From the NCBI GenBank assembly GCA_027066795.1, contig JAMONA010000005.1, positions 1 through 18,804 of the forward strand: a stretch of DNA of 18,804 bases, written 5' to 3'. The notes under the pieces are model-generated. The model was not told the DNA's origin. It searched no databases and was given only the letters and a program-made list of their open reading frames with translations. The translations under genes were made by a program, and so were the position numbers. Below are positions 14,834 to 18,804 of the stretch, in pieces (position 1 is the stretch's first letter; each line of letters opens with the position of its first letter). This DNA is from Candidatus Kaiserbacteria bacterium (GTDB taxonomy: Bacteria; Patescibacteriota; Minisyncoccia; Phycocordibacterales; UBA2100).

Positions 14834-15403
14834 TTATTTTACCACTCGCTCGCTATACACACCAGTCTCAGTATTCACACGTAGTATGTCCCCTGCATTT
14901 ATAAACAGTGGGGTAGTCACCTTAAGACCAGTCTCTAGTACTACTACCTTGTTGCCGCCTGCAGATGTGTTACCTCTGATATTAGGCGGAGCCTCCGCTA
15001 CTAGCAAGTTAACTTTGTTAGGCAGCTTGATAGATATTATATCGCCATAAAACCTAAGTGCGTCTATCACAGAGTTATCTACTAGGTAGTCTAGCTTATT
15101 ACCAAGTACTGTAGTATTCAGTGTAAACCTGTCTCTTGGATTGTTAGGGTCACAAAACATGCTCTCGCCTTTATTGGTATACAAGTATTTAACTGGAGTA
15201 GTTTCTAGGTCAGCCTCAATGATTTTATCTGATTGAGAAAATGTCTTTTCAACTGTGGCACCACTACGCAGGTTGCGCATTTTGGCTGTATTGTGAGGCT
15301 TCTGTCGTTGTTTCTTTACTACACCACTTGTCCACACAACTTCAAATGGCTCATTGTCTATAGAGAGTACTTTACCTGGTTTAATGTCCGTATAGCTTAT
15401 CAT
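14834..15403 (-). CDS. efp: Elongation factor P
   Basis: EF-P relieves ribosome stalling at proline runs. The three-domain architecture is complete in 189 residues: KOW-like domain I (about 1-64), OB domain II and OB domain III, with the C-terminal signature region NIRGNTSAGGNKVVVLETG, VTTPLFINAGD and VNTETGVYSERV. Alignment by eye to the E. coli protein without gaps puts Arg33 at the position of the modified Lys34, and the usual PGKG tip is replaced by KKQRQKPH. The protein is therefore either unmodified or modified by a different route; no modification enzyme (EpmA/B, EarP, YmfI) is encoded here. It begins 32 nt after recA and has a good AAAGGA ribosome-binding site. Confidence 0.95.
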   Translation of the reverse strand: MISYTDIKPGKVLSIDNEPFEVVWTSGVVKKQRQKPHNTAKMRNLRSGATVEKTFSQSDKIIEADLETTPVKYLYTNKGESMFCDPNNPRDRFTLNTTVLGNKLDYLVDNSVIDALRFYGDIISIKLPNKVNLLVAEAPPNIRGNTSAGGNKVVVLETGLKVTTPLFINAGDILRVNTETGVYSERVVK

Positions 15404-15405
15404 AA

Positions 15406-15421
15406 ATGTCCTTTAGAATGG
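15406..15421. repeat. 16-bp direct repeat, copy 1 (contains the efp ribosome-binding site)
   Basis: ATGTCCTTTAGAATGG at 15406-15421 is identical to 15461-15476, 55 bp away. On the minus strand this copy supplies AAAGGA (15409-15414), 5 nt before the efp ATG. Confidence 0.85.
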
Positions 15422-15435
15422 ATGTCCGTTATATC

Positions 15436-16464
15436 TTAGGCCTCTTTTAAGGCTATTTTGATGTCCTTTAGAATGGCGTTTGATGTCTTTTTGTTTTTCT
15501 GTAGATATTTACGTGCTGCGTCATAGCCTCGGCCAAGCTTCTCTGTCTCTGCACCTTTCTTGTTTGGGGTGTAGCTATATGATGACCCGCTTTTAGCCAC
15601 GATATCGAACTTTTCTCCTAGTGCTAATAGCTCACCCTCGCGGCTGATACCCTCGTTGTACATGAGGTCAAACTCAGTCATCTTAAATGGTGCAGCTACC
15701 TTGTTCTTAACAACCTTAACTCGGTGTCTACCGCCCATTACGTCTGTACCTTTTTTAATCTGTGCTATGCGTCTTATGTCTAGGCGTACACTTGTGTAAA
15801 ATTTTAAGGCCTTACCTCCTGGAGTGGTCTCTGGGTTGCCAAACATAACGCCTATCTGCATACGTATCTGGTTAATGAATATGACTACTGTTTTACTCTT
15901 GGCGACTATACCTGTGAGCTTGCGTAGAGCTTGACTCATTAGGCGTGCCTGCTTACCTACGTGGTGGGCACCCATATCACCCTCTATTTCGTCCCTTGGT
16001 GTAAGGGCGGCTACAGAGTCTATGACTATCACATCCATCTTGCCAGAGCGTACTAGGCTCTCTACAATCTCCAGTGCTTGCTCTCCGTTGTTGGGTTGAG
16101 AGATGAGCAGCTCATCTAATTTTACTCCTAACTTCCTAGAGTATTCTGGGTCCATAGCATGCTCTGCATCTATAAAGGCACATAAGCCACCTTTTTTTTG
16201 AGCTTCGGCTATTGTATGCAGGGCAAGAGTTGTCTTACCAGAGCTCTCTGGGCCGTATATCTCGATAATCCTGCCGCGTGGCAGGCCTCCTATCCCTAGT
16301 GCCCAGTCTATACCTATTGATCCAGTAGAGATAGCATCTACGTCTACCTTTGGCTTCTCACCTAGTAGCATTATCGCGTCGTCTCCGAACTTAGTTTTTA
16401 TAGCATCTAGAGCACTCTCTAGTCCGCTATTAGTACTTCGTGGTTCTGCTTTTTTCTTAGCCAT
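15436..16464 (-). CDS. recA: Recombinase RecA
   Basis: RecA forms filaments on single-stranded DNA for homologous recombination and SOS induction. The 342-residue product has all core motifs: Walker A GPESSGKT (71-78), Walker B around DVIVIDS (143-149), the MAW-like IEIYGPES, the L1 region EGDMGAHHVGKQARLMSQALRK (key part MGAHHVG), and L2 with NQIRMQIGVMFGNPETTPGG. The C-terminal domain (GREGEL-type region SREGELLALG, then KLGRGYDAARKYL) is complete, and the acidic tail is short. No Shine-Dalgarno sequence precedes the ATG (CTAAAC). A 15-bp AT-rich palindrome lies upstream at 16483-16497. No clear LexA box was recognised. Confidence 0.98.
   Translation of the reverse strand: MAKKKAEPRSTNSGLESALDAIKTKFGDDAIMLLGEKPKVDVDAISTGSIGIDWALGIGGLPRGRIIEIYGPESSGKTTLALHTIAEAQKKGGLCAFIDAEHAMDPEYSRKLGVKLDELLISQPNNGEQALEIVESLVRSGKMDVIVIDSVAALTPRDEIEGDMGAHHVGKQARLMSQALRKLTGIVAKSKTVVIFINQIRMQIGVMFGNPETTPGGKALKFYTSVRLDIRRIAQIKKGTDVMGGRHRVKVVKNKVAAPFKMTEFDLMYNEGISREGELLALGEKFDIVAKSGSSYSYTPNKKGAETEKLGRGYDAARKYLQKNKKTSNAILKDIKIALKEA
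15461..15476. repeat. 16-bp direct repeat, copy 2 (inside the recA 3' end)
   Basis: This copy encodes AILKD near the RecA C-terminus on the minus strand. It is identical to 15406-15421 and looks like the source of the intergenic copy. Confidence 0.85.
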
Positions 16465-16482
16465 GTTTAGATTTCGTTATGA

Positions 16483-16497
16483 ATAATTTTTAATTAT
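16483..16497. repeat. AT-rich palindrome upstream of recA
   Basis: ATAATT-TTT-AATTAT forms a perfect 6-bp inverted repeat 19-33 nt before the recA ATG. It overlaps where a recA promoter would be. It could be an operator or simply AT-rich promoter DNA. Confidence 0.35.
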
Positions 16498-16515
16498 GAA
16501 TTACTAAATCTTAAT

Positions 16516-16548
16516 CCGCTAAGCTCTTTTTCTAGAAAAGTTTAGCGG
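16516..16548 (-). terminator. Imperfect hairpin between the Ig-like gene and recA
   Basis: CCGCTAA (16516-16522) pairs with TTAGCGG (16542-16548), and CTTTT/AAAAG extend the inner stem around a CTAG loop with small bulges. The T tract after the stem on the minus strand is poor, so this may be an attenuating or processing hairpin and not an efficient terminator. Confidence 0.45.
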
Positions 16549-16557
16549 GCAATTTGC

Positions 16558-16947
16558 TCAGTTGCTGTCGTTAGTAACATTTTTTAATTGTAGCACATCA
16601 TCCGTGTCAGGTGTATAGATGACCTGCAGCGTCTCACTTGTGCTGTGTCCAAATTTATCTTTTGCGTCAAAGACGAAGATGTTGCCACCTACAGAGAGCA
16701 GCATCTTCTCATTAAAGACACCCTTGTCTGTCACTAATATTTCTCGGTTGTTTAACTTTAACTCAGTTGCATTTATCGCGGTGCCGGTTATCTCTATTAC
16801 TTGAGACTTAACTGTTATGATACCTCCTGGCACATCTAGAAGCAGTCTAGGGCCGTAGATGATAAAGCGTGCAGTATAGAGCACATATCCCAGCACAACC
16901 AATATGAATAGTATAAATATTGTAGTTAGTATTTTTTTATTCTTCAT
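16558..16947 (-). CDS. Membrane-anchored protein with one Ig-like (glucodextranase-B-like) domain
   Basis: The 129-residue product has a basic start (MKNKK), one membrane anchor (about 5-27) and one exported beta-sandwich of about 80 residues. The pattern PGGIITVKSQVIEITGTAINATELKLNNREI followed by GVFNEKMLLSVGGNIFVFDAKDKFGHSTS (parts quoted: VIEITGTA, LKLNNREI, FGHSTS) resembles the Ig-like domains of the glucodextranase-B/bacillopeptidase type that are frequent in envelope proteins of such bacteria. A short disordered acidic tail follows. It begins 2 nt after the ftsK stop and so is probably co-transcribed with ftsK. The role is unknown; structural or envelope-associated is the likeliest. 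Confidence 0.75.
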   Translation of the reverse strand: MKNKKILTTIFILFILVVLGYVLYTARFIIYGPRLLLDVPGGIITVKSQVIEITGTAINATELKLNNREILVTDKGVFNEKMLLSVGGNIFVFDAKDKFGHSTSETLQVIYTPDTDDVLQLKNVTNDSN

Positions 16948-16949
16948 AT

Positions 16950-18804
16950 TTATTCTTCGTTAGCTTCTTCGGTAGGTTGCTCTAGCACCTCGCGTGGCTT
17001 GCTGCCATCAGCTGGGCCTACGACACCACGCTCTTCTAGCATATCCATAAGTCGTGCTGCACGGGCATAGCCTACACGCAGCTTGCGCTGCAGGTAAGAG
17101 GTCGACCCCTTACCAGCCTCCATTACTACTCTCTTAGCCTCGTAGTACATATCGTCTTCTTCGTCGTCCGCGCCACTCTCAAACACTGATGCTTCAAAGA
17201 TGCTTGGGTCGTTGGCCTCTGTTAGGTCTATCTCGTCTTCCAGCTCATTCTCGTAAGACTTACGTAGGTATTCGGTAACTTTCTTTACTTCTTCTTCAGA
17301 GACATATGGTGCTTGTACGCGTATAGGCTTACTCATCTCTCCAGATAAGTAGAGCATGTCTCCAGAGCCTAGCAACTTCTCGGCGCCCCCCATGTCTAAG
17401 ATAGTGCGGGAGTCTATCTGTGAGGCTACCTGCATTGCTAAGCGTGTGGGTACATTAGCCTTTATCAGTCCTGTGATTACTTGTACGCTAGGGCGTTGAG
17501 TGGCAAGTACTAAGTGTATGCCTACAGCTCGGCTCATCTGTGTAAGGCGCACTATTGCAGACTCGAGCTCTCTTGGGTAGGCCTGCATTAGGTCTGACAA
17601 CTCGTCAATAAAGGCGACTATGTATGGCATCTGCTCTGGCATCTTGGAGTCGTCGCCTTTCTTCTTTGCCTCGTTCTTTTTCATTGCTGGCGCAAGCACG
17701 TTCTTGTGGTAAGAGTCTATGTCTCTTACAGCCTCTGCCTGCAGTACGTCGTAGCGTCTATCCATCTCTTTTGCTAGCCACTTAAGGGCAAGTATAGCCT
17801 TCTTAGCGTCTGTAATCACTGGGGTAAGTAAGTGAGGTATCTTGTTATACAGGGTGAGCTCTACACGCTTAGGGTCTACCATTAGTAAGCGAAGCTGGTT
17901 TGGGCCAGAGCGATAGAGTAGGCTTACTATAAGGTCGTGTATAGTCACAGACTTACCTGCTCCAGTGGCTCCGGCTATCAGTATGTGTGGCATCTTAGCT
18001 ATATTTACAAAGTGTGGCTTACCGGCGATGTCTCCACCAAGTGCAACCAGTAGTGGCTTATCTGAGTTTGCATACTCTGGCATGGTGAACATTGAGCCAA
18101 GTCCGAGAGTTGTCCTAGAGGTGTTAGGGACCTCTATACCCACCAGTGCCTTGCCTGGGATAGGTGCCTCTATACGTACTGGGCTGGCAGCCAGTGCTAG
18201 CTCAAGGTTGCTCTGTAGTCCAAGGATCTTGGTCAAGCGTACCCCTTCGGCAGGCTTGAGTGCGTACCTTGTCACTGTCGGCCCTATAGATACCTCATCC
18301 ATCTCTACAGAGATGCCGAAGTTCTTAAGGGTTCGTCGTATTAAGTTAGCATTTGCCTTTACGTCTCCTACAACAGGCTTGCCTGAGTTTTTCCTTAATA
18401 TAGACATTGGTGGTGGAGTATAGTCGCCACCTACTATAGTCTTTACGTCTATTGCCATGTCTTCTGACTTGGCGCTGTCGGTTGATGTACCGTTTGATAT
18501 GCTAAAGATACTTTTCTTCTTAGTCTTTTCATTAGGGTTTTGTGTCGCTGCCTTTTCGTTAGTTGCAGCTTGTCCAAGAGGGGACTTAATCTTCATTTTA
18601 CTCTGTGTACTCTCTGGTGCCATGTCCTCATCCGAGTCATCCTCTCCAGTTAGCTTTTTCTTAAACGGCATATAAGGCTGTGTATCAAATATAACAAGTA
18701 GAGATATAAATATAAGAGCAGAGAGTATAAGTACAGTAGCTGGGGTAGCTAACCATGCTAAGAGTGGGGTAGCCAGCAGTGAGCCTACTAAGCCTCCACC
18801 ACCT
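16950..18804 (-). CDS. ftsK: DNA translocase FtsK (5' end outside the window)
   Basis: FtsK pumps DNA through the division septum and helps chromosome dimer resolution. The frame stays open from the stop at 16950 to the right edge (first full codon at 18803), giving 617 visible residues. An ATG at 18671 is internal: the 44 codons before it encode GGGGLVGSLLATPLLAWL and a hydrophobic helix (about residues 22-40) typical of the last part of the FtsK 4-TM domain. A charged linker follows (about 45-125), then the alpha and beta motor domains with Walker A GATGAGKS (278-285) and Walker B FIDELSDLM (Asp400), and a winged-helix gamma domain at the end (SYLQRKLRVGYARAARLMD) that recognises KOPS-like sites. 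The upstream gene end lies outside. Confidence 0.95.
   Translation of the reverse strand, partial: GGGGLVGSLLATPLLAWLATPATVLILSALIFISLLVIFDTQPYMPFKKKLTGEDDSDEDMAPESTQSKMKIKSPLGQAATNEKAATQNPNEKTKKKSIFSISNGTSTDSAKSEDMAIDVKTIVGGDYTPPPMSILRKNSGKPVVGDVKANANLIRRTLKNFGISVEMDEVSIGPTVTRYALKPAEGVRLTKILGLQSNLELALAASPVRIEAPIPGKALVGIEVPNTSRTTLGLGSMFTMPEYANSDKPLLVALGGDIAGKPHFVNIAKMPHILIAGATGAGKSVTIHDLIVSLLYRSGPNQLRLLMVDPKRVELTLYNKIPHLLTPVITDAKKAILALKWLAKEMDRRYDVLQAEAVRDIDSYHKNVLAPAMKKNEAKKKGDDSKMPEQMPYIVAFIDELSDLMQAYPRELESAIVRLTQMSRAVGIHLVLATQRPSVQVITGLIKANVPTRLAMQVASQIDSRTILDMGGAEKLLGSGDMLYLSGEMSKPIRVQAPYVSEEEVKKVTEYLRKSYENELEDEIDLTEANDPSIFEASVFESGADDEEDDMYYEAKRVVMEAGKGSTSYLQRKLRVGYARAARLMDMLEERGVVGPADGSKPREVLEQPTEEANEE

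Noticed and set aside
17965..18423. Open frame of 152 codons antisense to ftsK
   Set aside because: It is opposite conserved motor-domain sequence of FtsK and has no initiation signal.

Overview
The window is a gene-dense, moderately AT-rich stretch of a bacterial chromosome that fits the Candidate Phyla Radiation (Patescibacteria), most likely a Parcubacteria-type lineage. This placement is inference from gene content: short informational proteins, RecO without a visible zinc-finger module, a eukaryote/archaeon-type isoleucyl-tRNA synthetase, a single-chain glycyl-tRNA synthetase, MetRS without the C-terminal tRNA-binding domain, an rpsF-ssb-rpsR operon not followed by rplI (L9), an EF-P with a non-canonical tip loop, and several membrane-anchored beta-rich surface proteins of unknown role. 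There is no rRNA, tRNA, CRISPR array, insertion sequence or phage gene in the window.

Layout. 1-246 (minus) is the start of a cut-off membrane-anchored, pilin/pseudopilin-like protein. 318-1275 (plus) holds a small unknown acidic protein and a secreted cysteine-containing surface protein with a phage-tail/adhesin-like motif. ung (minus) and ileS (plus) diverge from a compact symmetric promoter. From 1992 to 12259 everything is on the plus strand: ileS, recO, a large single-pass surface protein, glyS, an AI-2E family transporter, metG and tatD, ending in a hairpin terminator. 12344-12820 is an isolated unknown gene with a terminator on each side, a real Shine-Dalgarno sequence and different codon usage. 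12951-14220 is the rpsF-ssb-rpsR operon, ending at a long bidirectional terminator. On the minus strand, reading from the right edge, lie ftsK (5' end outside the window), an Ig-like membrane protein, recA, efp and a four-helix membrane protein with a cysteine-rich tail.

Themes. The genes combine translation (three aminoacyl-tRNA synthetases, S6, S18, EF-P), DNA repair and recombination (Ung, RecO, RecA, SSB, TatD), chromosome segregation (FtsK) and the cell surface. The most unusual property is regulatory. At many start codons a -10-like hexamer lies only 6-8 nt before the ATG and no Shine-Dalgarno sequence is present, which suggests that leaderless mRNAs are a main mode of expression here. 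Clear Shine-Dalgarno sequences appear only before the isolated gene at 12344 and before efp, where the site lies in a 16-bp duplication of the end of recA.
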